Assembly (NCBI GenBank): GCA_003249225.1
Contig: QKJQ01000024.1
Span: 1-64,000 of the forward strand
Reading direction: 5' to 3'
Source: Clostridia bacterium
GTDB taxonomy: Bacteria; Bacillota; Clostridia; Lachnospirales; Lachnospiraceae
DNA length: 64,000 nt
The notes beneath the pieces are model-generated. The model saw only the letters and a program-made list of their open reading frames with translations, made no database searches and had not been told where the DNA came from. The position numbers were made by a program, and so were the translations under genes. Each line of letters opens with the position of its first letter. Position 1 is the stretch's first letter. Shown in pieces: positions 1-9,289 of this stretch.

Positions 1-71
1 AATCAGACACGAGTCTATACATCAAATCCTAAAGGTCTTCCTCCCATAATATTTAGACGGCTGCTAGAAGG

Positions 72-845
72 TCAACTTCTGGCAGCATAGCTGTCATTGA
101 AATTTAGTGAGTTTATACGACTACACTTTTCTTGACAATTCCATACTCCAGGTACACCATGTCCGTGATAATTAAACACATCACTTTGAAGTAGTGCAGG
201 ATAAGCAGAATTTGCTGTTGAAGTGACATGTTCTGTTACACTTGAATAACCATTGTTAGTGAAGACAGTATGAAATATTGCATCACTTGGGGTCGTGTCG
301 TAATATCCAGTAGACCTGGATGAATCAACATAATCAAAAGTGTATGAATTTGCTTGTCCATTAGTTACTTTTAAAATGGTCCAACGTGAATTTGCAGAAT
401 AGCTTGTAGATAGGTTGACTGTAGTTCCTGAATTATAAACATAGTAACTTCCATTTTTAATTGTATATGTTCCATAGGTACTTCTTGCTATAGTAAATTG
501 TTGTGTTGATAATCCACTTGTAAATGCGGCAAGTGTAAGAGAAGTGGAGTTTTTAGTTAAAACATTAGAACTAGTTAATGGTGTCAACTTGTAAATGCCA
601 GAGCTGAGTCTTGTTAATAGCCATTTTTGAGAACTGCTTAAATTTCTACTACCAATAGAAACTGATGTGCCGTCTGATTGCAGGTATTTTCCTGTTGATT
701 CGTTAATAATGTAGTAATAAGTACCAGTTGAAATACCAAGGATGTCGGAAGAATCTGCTTTTGCGATTGCAGGTTGGGAAAATACAAAAACTAGTATCAT
801 GGTGAATGTAATAACAAATAACTTCTTTAGATATTGTTTTGCCAT
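72..845 (-). CDS. Secreted RICIN (beta-trefoil) protein with a truncated caspase-like C-terminus
   Basis: The 257-residue product starts with a typical Sec signal peptide (KK, hydrophobic 9-24, cleavage near AIAKA-DSS at about 30). Residues 36-165 hold QW-type repeats of a ricin-B-like beta-trefoil, a carbohydrate-binding fold. Residues 170-257 look like the start of a caspase-fold peptidase domain, with a His-Gly-His-Gly motif at 227-230, but the stop comes before any catalytic Cys region. The same frame beyond the stop still encodes a sensible segment (MGGRPLGFDV) broken by two more stops, so the 3' part is probably decayed. The start has a strong AAGGAGG site. Sugar binding follows from the fold; the substrate is unknown. 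Confidence 0.6.
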   Translation of the reverse strand: MAKQYLKKLFVITFTMILVFVFSQPAIAKADSSDILGISTGTYYYIINESTGKYLQSDGTSVSIGSRNLSSSQKWLLTRLSSGIYKLTPLTSSNVLTKNSTSLTLAAFTSGLSTQQFTIARSTYGTYTIKNGSYYVYNSGTTVNLSTSYSANSRWTILKVTNGQANSYTFDYVDSSRSTGYYDTTPSDAIFHTVFTNNGYSSVTEHVTSTANSAYPALLQSDVFNYHGHGVPGVWNCQEKCSRINSLNFNDSYAARS

Positions 846-860
846 TGTAGTTCCTCCTTA

Positions 861-898
861 ATATTTTATTAGTATACGGTTGTATACTAATAAAATAT
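861..898. promoter_or_regulatory. Perfect 17-bp inverted repeat, probable operator
   Basis: Positions 861-877 and 882-898 are exact reverse complements around a 4-nt centre (GGTT). The dyad overlaps the -10 box and transcription start region of the RICIN gene, where a repressor would sit. It is AT-rich without a GC stem or T-tract, so it is unlikely to be a terminator. Confidence 0.6.
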
Positions 899-922
899 AG
901 CATAAATGGCTAAATATTACAA
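894..922 (-). promoter_or_regulatory. Sigma-A-type promoter of the RICIN gene
   Basis: On the minus strand TTGTAA (917-922) and TATATT (894-899) are separated by 17 bp, about 50 bp upstream of the RICIN start. The -10 overlaps the edge of a large palindrome. Confidence 0.55.
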
Positions 923-987
923 TACAAACAAATAAAGACTTAATTTTACTAAATTTCTGCTGGGTTACGAATTAAAAACGTTGCTGC

Positions 988-2148
988 CTACCATAAAAAC
1001 ACATCCTGATCCGCCAGTTTGAACATTGCCTCGATGTAATAGTAATCACCGTAAATGATATGCAGGTGCTTCCTTGAATGATAGGCTTCCGAGCATTTTT
1101 CAAGAATACAGTCACAATCCGAACTCCAGTTGCATCGTCTTTCCGATAAAGCTTTTAGCATTTTGACTGCTGCCTGCAGAAAGAATTCCCGCTCTTCCTT
1201 TTCCGTGCACCTTGCAAGTTCGATCAGGCCACAGGCCGCTATGGCAGCTGCCGTGGAGTCTTCAAAATCATCGGCAGCCGGCTGTTTAAAATCAATCGGA
1301 ATATGGCCGGAATCCGGAATATTCAGGATAAAATACCGTGCTATCTTCTTCGCTGTATCCAGATATGCATCCTCTTTTGTATGAATATAGCTCAGCGTAA
1401 AACCATACAAGCCCCAGGCTTGTCCTCTCGTCCAGGAAGAACCTTTTTCATAACCCTGGCCGCCGTAGGTATTCACTTTACCGCCGTTCTCCGGATCAAA
1501 TTCAACGATATGCTCGCAGGAACCGTCCTCACGCACGAAATTCTCAATTACCGTGTTGGCATGCATTCTTGCAATATGCCGGAACCTTGGGTCTTTCGTT
1601 TCTTCGGATGCCCAGTACAGCAAAGGAAGATTCATCATGCAGTCAATGATTGCCCAGCCGGTGTTATCATTTTGCCCATAACTATTCCATGCACGGATGA
1701 ACCGGCCTGCCGGATTAAAGCGACCGGCCAGCATGCTCGCTGCGTGAAGGCCCCTTCTTCTGGCATCCTGCGAACCGGTGAGCCGGTAATCTGCAACCGC
1801 AGTCGGCAGCCACATAAAACCTACATCATGGTGCAGTCCATAGTAATCCACAAAACACTGATCTAGCATTATTTCTGATTTTTCTGCGATTTTAGCATAT
1901 CGCTCATCCTTCGTTTCATGATATAGCAGCCATAGCATACCGCCCCAGAAACCGTTCGTCCACCAGTTAATGCCTTCGTTCATCCGCATATCCCTGTCAC
2001 TGCTGCGAAAATCATCGTGTTCACCCTGTCCCATTGTGGTATAGGGTATCTTATCCTTTGATTTTTCTCTCACCCATTCCATTTTCTGATTGATCTTCGT
2101 AATCTCTGCCATTACCCATTCTCTGTCTGCTTCTGTAATCATTGTCAT
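988..2148 (-). CDS. GH88 unsaturated glucuronyl hydrolase
   Basis: The 386-residue cytoplasmic protein (no signal peptide) matches the GH88 (alpha/alpha)6-barrel family, which hydrates and removes the delta-4,5-unsaturated uronic acid left at the non-reducing end of oligosaccharides by lyases. H107-D108 in HDVGF and D169 in AIIDC have the 61-residue spacing of the two catalytic aspartates of Bacillus UGL (Asp88/Asp149). The segment GSSWTRGQAWGLYGF is also characteristic. GH105 (YteR/YesR) is the nearest alternative, but the motifs fit GH88 better. A purine-rich site precedes the ATG. It probably finishes degradation of fragments imported by the neighbouring ABC system. Confidence 0.85.
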   Translation of the reverse strand: MTMITEADREWVMAEITKINQKMEWVREKSKDKIPYTTMGQGEHDDFRSSDRDMRMNEGINWWTNGFWGGMLWLLYHETKDERYAKIAEKSEIMLDQCFVDYYGLHHDVGFMWLPTAVADYRLTGSQDARRRGLHAASMLAGRFNPAGRFIRAWNSYGQNDNTGWAIIDCMMNLPLLYWASEETKDPRFRHIARMHANTVIENFVREDGSCEHIVEFDPENGGKVNTYGGQGYEKGSSWTRGQAWGLYGFTLSYIHTKEDAYLDTAKKIARYFILNIPDSGHIPIDFKQPAADDFEDSTAAAIAACGLIELARCTEKEEREFFLQAAVKMLKALSERRCNWSSDCDCILEKCSEAYHSRKHLHIIYGDYYYIEAMFKLADQDVFLW

Positions 2149-2671
2149 CCCTTTCCCTTCTTTCCCTCAATGTATCCTTCTTTGTAGTGTGTTGTAATGT
2201 GCTGTAATGTGCTGAAATATTCTGACACTCCTTGTCGTAGTTTCGCGTTTACAAGGTCATTCCTGTCTATTGAATACACTTATCATAATTGCTTATTCTT
2301 CACTGCACAATGGATAAAGATGCTAATCACTGATCATTTCTGCTATATATTATTTAATAGCACTTTTCCTGTCTGTATCCTTTGAATCTGACGAAACTAA
2401 TTTTACCTGATAGGTTGCATATTTTCGCCAATATTATTCAGGTTTTAATGAATATCCAGAATTTTCACCTGCCATCTTTTAAAATCCTTTGTAATCGTGT
2501 ATACTGATGCTAATGATAAATTCTGCTTTTTGAAAGAGAACTTTTGACATACTTATCCTATGACGTAAGAGTCGAATAGAGCTCTTTAGAAAATCTGCAT
2601 TGATATAGCTGCGATAGGGCAATTCGCCTTAACATCATTTTTCAACAATCATTTAAAATCAGGAGAATTCT
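2149..2671. other. 523-nt divergent intergenic region
   Basis: This region separates the GH88 gene (minus) from an AraC gene (plus). It holds a probable minus-strand promoter, a 10-nt direct duplication (TGTAATGTGC twice, 2193-2212) in the GH88 leader, and a lone TTGACA at 2544-2549 that could be the AraC -35 box, although the -10 is poor. No coding sequence is supported. Confidence 0.5.
2282..2310 (-). promoter_or_regulatory. Probable promoter of the GH88 gene
   Basis: On the minus strand TTGTGC (2305-2310) and TATGAT (2282-2287) are 17 bp apart, about 135 bp upstream of the GH88 start. Confidence 0.4.
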
Positions 2672-3457
2672 ATGATTCAGGTCGTAAACGGCGGATATGA
2701 ATCCAGACACAAGAAAAAATTCAAGATCTTTCGTTCCAATGGTGTTCCCAACTACATCCTCCTGCTCGTAAAAACGGATGCCTGCTTTGAAATCGATGGC
2801 ATCATGGAGAACACACTTCCCAATATGGCGATCCTGTATGACCGCAATACCTATACACACTATGGCTGCGACCAGGATGATTACATCAATGACTGGATCC
2901 ATTTTGACTTCTTCGATGAACCTTCTCTGGTCGATCAGTTACATCTTCCGCTCAACCGGCCAATCTATCTGCCGCAGCTCCATCATTTATCGAATTATGT
3001 CCGTCTGCTTTTTCATGTGAATACCACGAATTCAATTCACAAACAGGACATTCAGGATTCTCTCATGCGAATTCTTCTTCTTAGTCTGGATTCGCAGATC
3101 AAATCACTTCCGGAACTTGTTAATGTGAACCGGCATTACCAGATCTTTGACCAGTTAAAGAGCAACATCCATAATACGCCCCATCAGAAATGGACCGTTG
3201 ATACCATGGCATCTTTTGTTCATATGAGTCCTTATTACTTTCAGCATCTGTACAAAGAATTCTTTCATATATCCTGTATGCAGGAAGTGATTTTAGCCAG
3301 AATGGAACGGGCCAGATTCTATCTTAGTACAACCGATCTTCCCGTTAAGACCATAGCTTTACAATGCGGGTATGAAAATGATCTGCACTTTGTCCGTCAG
3401 TTCAAAAAAAAAGAAGGACTGACCCCGACGCAGTACAGAAAACTAAATCCGTACTGA
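2672..3457 (+). CDS. AraC-family transcriptional regulator
   Basis: A 261-residue regulator. The N-terminal half (about 1-150) is a cupin-like sensing region. The last 100 residues form the two helix-turn-helix AraC domain (VDTMASFVHMSPYYFQHLYK, then CGYENDLHFVRQFKKKEGLTPTQYR). The start follows AGGAG at good spacing. It is divergent from GH88 and convergent with the lipoprotein gene of the transport operon, so control of uronide use is likely. The inducer is unknown. Confidence 0.85.
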   Translation: MIQVVNGGYESRHKKKFKIFRSNGVPNYILLLVKTDACFEIDGIMENTLPNMAILYDRNTYTHYGCDQDDYINDWIHFDFFDEPSLVDQLHLPLNRPIYLPQLHHLSNYVRLLFHVNTTNSIHKQDIQDSLMRILLLSLDSQIKSLPELVNVNRHYQIFDQLKSNIHNTPHQKWTVDTMASFVHMSPYYFQHLYKEFFHISCMQEVILARMERARFYLSTTDLPVKTIALQCGYENDLHFVRQFKKKEGLTPTQYRKLNPY

Positions 3458-3492
3458 TCGATATCAGTCACTTCTTATTCAGTCAAACAGTA

Positions 3493-5265
3493 TTATTTAC
3501 CAAGTGAATTCTTCATATCAAGAAAATCCTGAACCTGTTGTTTTAATTCAACTCTGATATCCTCAAGTCCAACATCTTTTGCATAGGAGTTGAATTCATC
3601 AATAACAGCTTTTGTCTCGTCTCCATGCAATGCAAATCGAAGAAGTAATTCACCAGATAATGCGGTTACATTGGCAACTTCTGTTTCAACATCCGATGTA
3701 TTAAAAGAGAAACCGGCGATCTTGCTAGCTGTATAAGAAGATGAATTGAGCATATAGTCATACCATGCTTTTAACTCCGGATCTGCCGCAATTGATCCAT
3801 CATACAATACGTAGGTCGGATTCCACGTAAAGGAATATCCCGGCATTGTATACTGGATGTCCGGCTGATTTGCATCAAGATCTTCATAAGTGGAATCACT
3901 TGTCTTTTCCCAGTTCACGCCTTCGATTCCATACTGGAACAGATCATGATTCTCCCGGGAACCATACATCCAGTTAAGGAAATACATAACCGCATCTGTT
4001 TTTTCTGACCACTCCGGTACAACCAGAAAATTATTCGACTTCATTTCTGAAACAATTGCACCTGCTTCCATGTTACGCTGAGATTCTGTTGTCGGGTAGA
4101 AACGTAGAGATGCATCCGGGTATTCAGAAAGAACTTCATCATTTGCTGCAAGATCTCTTTGCTGTGCAAGGAAACCAGTCAAAGTTGAATAAACAACGGC
4201 CGGTGTTCCAACAGATGTTTCGGACGTTCCACGTACCGGATCCATATAGTCAGCCCATTTCAACCGATCAAGCTGGTATTCGGTCACAAAATCATAATTA
4301 AATCCTGTCGGAAAATTCGCCCAGTACTCTGCCGAATCACCCATCATGGCTACATCAAGCACTTTTGTCCCGGCGTCATTGACTGCAACCCAGAAAGAAG
4401 CTTCCTGCCCGACCGGTTCAACGGTGTATATGTTATTCTGTGCTGCTTCCCAGTATTTGCTTTCCCAGTAGAAGAAGCCGTTGTACATCTGCAAAGGTAT
4501 CATGTCCGGTTCATTTTCAGCAATTGCCTGAACATACTGCATCATGATTTCATCGTTCGTAATCTCCGGAATATTGTATTTCACTCTTAAATCCTCACGG
4601 TATGCAAGACCGCGGATATCATAAAGTGTTTCAGCCAGCGGTATCTTATAAAGTGCTGCCGACCATGTCCCATCAGCTGCCTGTGTGTAAGTCAGGCATG
4701 GATCAAGGAAGTCCTTTGCAAATGCTGCGGAAAGCCCTTCAAATTCGCCATCGTAAAAATAACTTGTGATGTCTTTGAATGCACCGGAAGCAATATAATT
4801 ATCAAGACCATGCCAGGAACCGCAGAACATCAGGTCATAATCTTCCTGTGCCGAAACAGACATAGAAAGCTTGTCCTTATAATCTGCGCCAGCCACATAC
4901 TCGAATTCAAGATGAATCTTGCTCATGATTGGATCATCTTTCACCTGTTCCTCATAGGCCGCAAGAATCGGTTCAATTACACCATAATCATTCATGACAC
5001 GAATCTTGATCGTTGTGTCTTCCATCGCCGGAGTGCCTGCTGTTCCATCTGTGTCCAAACTTCCGGCATCCGCATTACTGCCAGCATTTGTATTACTGCC
5101 TGTGCCTGCATTGCTGACCGTCGAACTGCTGTCCGTGTTTGCCGAGTCTGCATTTGTTGCTCCTGTATTATTGTCTGCTTTTCCACATGCGGTAAATACC
5201 ATCATCATAACAAGAAAAAATGCAATAATACGATTTGCTTTTGTAAACCTTTGAAATCTCTTCAT
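3493..5265 (-). CDS. Extracellular solute-binding lipoprotein, LplA-like
   Basis: A 590-residue binding protein of the large family 1 type found with LplB/YtcP permeases. The start was moved inward to the ATG at 5265, preceded by GGAGGAG; it begins with KR residues, a hydrophobic stretch and a lipobox ending FTAC, so the protein is lipid-anchored outside the membrane. A Ser/Thr/Ala/Asn linker follows the Cys. It is the last gene after the two permeases. Its presumed ligand is an oligosaccharide, and context suggests pectin or other uronic-acid oligomers. It ends 35 bp from the convergent AraC gene. Confidence 0.85.
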   Translation of the reverse strand: MKRFQRFTKANRIIAFFLVMMMVFTACGKADNNTGATNADSANTDSSSTVSNAGTGSNTNAGSNADAGSLDTDGTAGTPAMEDTTIKIRVMNDYGVIEPILAAYEEQVKDDPIMSKIHLEFEYVAGADYKDKLSMSVSAQEDYDLMFCGSWHGLDNYIASGAFKDITSYFYDGEFEGLSAAFAKDFLDPCLTYTQAADGTWSAALYKIPLAETLYDIRGLAYREDLRVKYNIPEITNDEIMMQYVQAIAENEPDMIPLQMYNGFFYWESKYWEAAQNNIYTVEPVGQEASFWVAVNDAGTKVLDVAMMGDSAEYWANFPTGFNYDFVTEYQLDRLKWADYMDPVRGTSETSVGTPAVVYSTLTGFLAQQRDLAANDEVLSEYPDASLRFYPTTESQRNMEAGAIVSEMKSNNFLVVPEWSEKTDAVMYFLNWMYGSRENHDLFQYGIEGVNWEKTSDSTYEDLDANQPDIQYTMPGYSFTWNPTYVLYDGSIAADPELKAWYDYMLNSSSYTASKIAGFSFNTSDVETEVANVTALSGELLLRFALHGDETKAVIDEFNSYAKDVGLEDIRVELKQQVQDFLDMKNSLGK

Positions 5266-5322
5266 TGTAACTCCTCCTCTAAAATCTATTGATATTTGGT
5301 TATCCAAATATTTCGATATCCA

Positions 5323-6324
5323 TTACCCTTTGATCGAGCCGACCGTAAGCCCCTGCGTAAAATATTTCTGCAGGAATGGGTAAAGCAATACGATCGGTCC
5401 GATCGTAACAAGAGTCGTTGCCATTTTCAGTGTATTGTCCGGCAGATTTACCACAGAAATCCCTGTATACTGTGCCATTTCTTTCAAAGCATCCGTTGTT
5501 CTGGTCAGGTCCATGATCAGATATTGCAGCGGAAAAAGATTTCTGCTGTTGTTGCCCAGATAAAGCATGGCATTATACCACTGGTTCCAATAGCCTAATG
5601 CATAGAACATGCTGATCGTTGCAATTCCGGGTTTCGAAATCGGCAGTACGATCCTAAACAGTATCTGAAAGTCATTCGCTCCGTCAATCTTTGCTGATTC
5701 CGACAGTTCACCCGGAAGACCGGCAAAAAAATTCCTCATCAGGAACATGTTCCAGGCACTGAACATTATCGGAAGAATCAACACCCAGATGTTGTCGCTG
5801 AGATTCAGATACTTTGAAATCAGCAGGTACGTAGGTACCAGACCGCCGCCAAAAAGCATGGTAAAGTAGACGAAAAAAATAATCGGTGTGCGAAACTTGA
5901 GCTTCTGCTGTGCCAACGGATACGCCATAGTAACTGTCAGCAACATTGCCAGAACCGTTCCCGCAACGGTCGTAAATATGGTAGAACCATATGCACGGTA
6001 AATGGTAGGATCCTTAAATATCACTTTATAGGCTTCCAGACTGAAATCCTTGGGAATAATGCTGTATCCGTATTTTGTAACATTGATTTCCTTGTCAAAG
6101 CTTCCGCCGATAATTAACAGAAATGGCATAAGACAGGCAATACAGAAAACAACGATTACCACGATGCAGATGATTTGCAGCGTCAGATCTTGCCCTGACA
6201 TTCTAAATTTATGTTTTTTTTCCGTGCTTTTATTACTTCTCAAACCTTTATTCTTTTCAATGCTTTCACTTTTTCTTACAGTATTCTTTCTATCTATTGA
6301 TTTTTGAGATATCTGATTTGTCAT
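5323..6324 (-). CDS. ABC sugar permease, YtcP-like
   Basis: A 333-residue inner-membrane permease with about six transmembrane helices. The EAA loop that contacts the ATPase reads GANDFQILFRIVLPISKPG. The C-terminus LYPFLQKYFTQGLTVGSIKG is the standard YtcP/YesQ-type ending. The start at 6324 was chosen for its GGGAGG site; the longer frame overlaps the upstream permease. It lies 16 bp after its partner. No ATP-binding subunit is encoded nearby, as is usual for this family, which often uses a shared MsmX-type ATPase. Confidence 0.88.
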   Translation of the reverse strand: MTNQISQKSIDRKNTVRKSESIEKNKGLRSNKSTEKKHKFRMSGQDLTLQIICIVVIVVFCIACLMPFLLIIGGSFDKEINVTKYGYSIIPKDFSLEAYKVIFKDPTIYRAYGSTIFTTVAGTVLAMLLTVTMAYPLAQQKLKFRTPIIFFVYFTMLFGGGLVPTYLLISKYLNLSDNIWVLILPIMFSAWNMFLMRNFFAGLPGELSESAKIDGANDFQILFRIVLPISKPGIATISMFYALGYWNQWYNAMLYLGNNSRNLFPLQYLIMDLTRTTDALKEMAQYTGISVVNLPDNTLKMATTLVTIGPIVLLYPFLQKYFTQGLTVGSIKG

Positions 6325-6340
6325 TTTGTTCCTCCCTGTC

Positions 6341-7312
6341 CTAAAAAATCGCGGAATCTGGCTCGATCTTACGCGTGATTCCATTCACTGTAAATACCAG
6401 AACAAAACCGACTACAGATTGGAAGAAACTCGTCGCCGTACTCATTCCAAGATTGCCAAGTTCACGTAACGCACGGTAAGTAAAGGTATCAATAACGTCA
6501 GTTGTTGCATACAGTTTAGAGTTGTCTCCAATTAATGCATAGATCATACCGAAATCACCGCGGAATACATTCCCCAGTCCCATAATGGTAAGCAGGATGA
6601 TTGTTGTCTTTAAAAGCGGAAGGGTAATCATTCGAATCTGCTGGAATCTGGTCGCTCCATCCACTTTCGCGGCCTCATACATCCCCGGATCAAATCCAGT
6701 TATGGTCGCAATATAAACAATGGTACCGTATCCTGCGCCCTGCCAGATCCTAAGAGCAACCAGAATCGCCGGCCAATATTGCGAGGATGTGTAGAATGCA
6801 ATTTTATTCCCTGTCATTGTCTCGATCAGTTTTGTAATCATACCTGAATTAATCCCGATGAACCCTGAAAGGAACATTGCGACAACGGCCCATGACACAA
6901 AATGCGGAAGGATTGCAATGGATTGAGTCAATTTTTTGAATGTTTTATTTCTTATCTCAACGAACATAATGGCAAGAATAACAGAAAATGCTGTTACAAA
7001 TAGGATGAACAAAAGATTTAAGAAAATTGTATTAAAGAACACTCTGCCTATTCCCTTGTAATTAAATAAGAACCTGAAGTTCTCAAGACCATAAAAATCT
7101 GCCCAGGGGCTCTTTAGGATCCCTAGTTTGTAACTGAACTTTTTAAATGCGATCAGTATTCCGTACAGCGGACCATAGCAAAAAATTAGGATCCAGACGA
7201 TGGCAGGTACCATCATGGCATAGAGAAATTTATTGACCCATAGCTCCTTAAAGCCTTCTTTTATTGTCATATGCTTTCTTTTTTTATTATTGAACCGTTT
7301 CTTCTTTTTCAT
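6341..7312 (-). CDS. ABC sugar permease, LplB-like
   Basis: A 323-residue partner permease. Six transmembrane segments follow a basic N-terminus, and the EAA loop reads YEAAKVDGATRFQQIRMITLP. The start at 7312 has a GAGGGG site; the longer frame upstream has no family similarity. It is first in the lplB-ytcP-lplA run and lies downstream of a terminator, so it likely has its own promoter within 7313-7520, although no convincing box is visible there. Confidence 0.87.
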   Translation of the reverse strand: MKKKKRFNNKKRKHMTIKEGFKELWVNKFLYAMMVPAIVWILIFCYGPLYGILIAFKKFSYKLGILKSPWADFYGLENFRFLFNYKGIGRVFFNTIFLNLLFILFVTAFSVILAIMFVEIRNKTFKKLTQSIAILPHFVSWAVVAMFLSGFIGINSGMITKLIETMTGNKIAFYTSSQYWPAILVALRIWQGAGYGTIVYIATITGFDPGMYEAAKVDGATRFQQIRMITLPLLKTTIILLTIMGLGNVFRGDFGMIYALIGDNSKLYATTDVIDTFTYRALRELGNLGMSTATSFFQSVVGFVLVFTVNGITRKIEPDSAIF

Positions 7313-7668
7313 TGTCCCCTCATTCCTGCGAACCATTCTGCATTTCACCTTTTCTGTCTTTATTGTAAGGTCGTTGCTCACTTGATTGTAGAGTAACAAA
7401 GCTAGATTTCGGGTAATTTTCAAAACACAGCTGATAATCTTAAACTGCCAAGTACAAGTACAATGAATCTGCTTTGAATATTCTTCACACCGAATGCGTT
7501 CAAAAATTGATAGTTTCCTATGCAATAAAAAAGACTTCCTGCTGACAGGAGTCAAATATCCTGTGCAAGAAGTCCTTGTGTGACTGGCTTACAGTTATTC
7601 TCACTTTTCTTATGTTCGATTTACTTTCACTCTTCCAAATAGGATGTCATTTTTAGCACCGCAAATAT
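7313..7668. other. 356-nt intergenic region
   Basis: It separates the second binding protein from the permease operon. It holds one terminator (7525-7577, minus) and presumably the lplB promoter. No gene is supported. Confidence 0.5.
7525..7577 (-). terminator. Terminator after the sensor/binding-protein operon
   Basis: On the minus strand an imperfect long stem (AAGGACTTC paired with GAAGTCTT, and ACAGGA with TCCTGT) is followed by a CTTTTTT tract. It splits the yesN-yesM-lipoprotein unit from the permeases. Confidence 0.7.
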
Positions 7669-9252
7669 TTACTCCGTCCCTGTAATTTTAGCCTTGAAGA
7701 AGTCCAACTGGAACTGCACCTCATTTAAGTACTCTTCAAGCCCTGTTTCTTTCAGCTTTTCAATCGCTGTCTGATAATCTGCACTTATGTTGTCCGTTAC
7801 TCCGCAGGCGATTGGCTGCAGATACTTGACTCTGATGTCTTCCATCTCCTCATATTCTTTTGATACGTTGCTCACATCAAAGATAAATCCTTCCAGCGGA
7901 TGTCTGGATGCTATCGGTGCCAGTGCCTCTGCTCTTTCTTCCTCTCTGTCCACGACCTCTGTCTGCCACTGTTCATTAATTGATTTTATTTCATAGACAT
8001 TATAACTATCTCCGACTCCCGTCCAGCCAGGGAATACATTCTCCGCATCAATGCCTGCATAATTCAGGCAGGAATCGATGATATTGTAGTGAATCCCTTC
8101 TACACCGTAATTCACAAGGTCAAAATACTGCTGGTCCGTATGTACTTTTTCAAGGAATTTAATTGCAATTTCCGGAAAATTACTCTTGCTGGATATGGAA
8201 ATCACAGTACTGTCAGAATTCGAAGCAACATAGACCGGTGTGCTGCCTAGCTGATAATCATAATAGCCATACTCCCAATCCGGATTGATCTCATATAGTT
8301 CCTTGATGATCGTTCGATTCATGACCCAAAGAGTCGTATTGGTCTCGCAGGGTTTCTGATCCTGTTTCATCATCTCGATTCCAAGAGAACCTTCGTTATC
8401 AGATGATGCAAGAATGGAAGACTGCAGAATACCGTCCTGGTACCATTGGTTTACGATTTCCAGTATTTGTTGAAATTCAGGTGTTTCAAATCTGCTGACT
8501 ACCGTATAAGGATCCTCTATAGTCGTAACAACAAACGGTGTATCCAGTACATCACTGACTTCCAGATATTTATTTCCAGCCAGCATATACCACAGACAGG
8601 ACCAGATCCTGTTATCGGTAATGAGAGGAGAATCCTGATATCGCTCGTCCTGCTTTGCCCTATAAAGATATGCCTCCATGGTCTCAAAGTCAGTTACCGG
8701 TTCAAGTCCCCATTCTTTTCTTAAGTCTTCACGGTACAAAAATCCCTCTCCAACTCCATATAGACTTCCGGTTATGTATTGCGGCAATCCATATAGTTTG
8801 CCGTCGATCTCACAATTTTTAAGGTAGTCCTCACGGTACTGTTCGTAGTGACTAATTAGCTCAGGTACCAGATCCATATAATCATACAAATTGATAAATG
8901 CATTCTTCGTTGCCATGACTTTATAATCAGAGAATACCCCCCCCGGAATAAAATCATATTCTCCGGATTCAATTGCGATATTGATCTGCTTTCGCTCATC
9001 TCCCCATGGAATAAAATCATATCGGACAATGCAGCCAAGATCCGGAATGGTCAGGGCATCCAGTGTTTCGTAGAACGCATCCATCCCGTCTACCGGCGGT
9101 GACCCTATGGAAAGCGCCCGAAGTGTTACGATATCGTCCTGACTTACTTGTTCTTTTGTTTCCCCTGATGTTTTATTCAGTGTACAGCCAGTACACATCA
9201 CCGCCATGCTTAGTATTCCTATGATACAGATTACCCTTTTTATCTTTTTCAT
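7669..9252 (-). CDS. Second extracellular solute-binding lipoprotein
   Basis: A 527-residue binding protein with an N-terminal signal and lipobox-like CTGC (residues about 19-22). The start at 9252 (MKKIKRV) is preferred for the signal-sequence context; it lies within the end of the upstream kinase gene, so the two are translationally coupled. It belongs to the same family as the 3493-5265 product but is divergent from it. Its place directly after a YesM-like kinase, with a terminator before the permeases, suggests it either supplies the same permeases with a different ligand or presents ligand to the kinase sensor domain. Confidence 0.82.
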   Translation of the reverse strand: MKKIKRVICIIGILSMAVMCTGCTLNKTSGETKEQVSQDDIVTLRALSIGSPPVDGMDAFYETLDALTIPDLGCIVRYDFIPWGDERKQINIAIESGEYDFIPGGVFSDYKVMATKNAFINLYDYMDLVPELISHYEQYREDYLKNCEIDGKLYGLPQYITGSLYGVGEGFLYREDLRKEWGLEPVTDFETMEAYLYRAKQDERYQDSPLITDNRIWSCLWYMLAGNKYLEVSDVLDTPFVVTTIEDPYTVVSRFETPEFQQILEIVNQWYQDGILQSSILASSDNEGSLGIEMMKQDQKPCETNTTLWVMNRTIIKELYEINPDWEYGYYDYQLGSTPVYVASNSDSTVISISSKSNFPEIAIKFLEKVHTDQQYFDLVNYGVEGIHYNIIDSCLNYAGIDAENVFPGWTGVGDSYNVYEIKSINEQWQTEVVDREEERAEALAPIASRHPLEGFIFDVSNVSKEYEEMEDIRVKYLQPIACGVTDNISADYQTAIEKLKETGLEEYLNEVQFQLDFFKAKITGTE

Positions 9253-9289
9253 GCCATACCCCATTTCTTGCGACTGCTGCGTATAAGAA

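Noticed and set aside
703..903. Minus-strand 66-codon frame over the RICIN start
   Set aside because: It overlaps the promoter palindrome and signal peptide in another frame.
5296..5598. Plus-strand open frames opposite the transport genes
   Set aside because: They lie wholly within well-supported genes on the other strand and lack family similarity.
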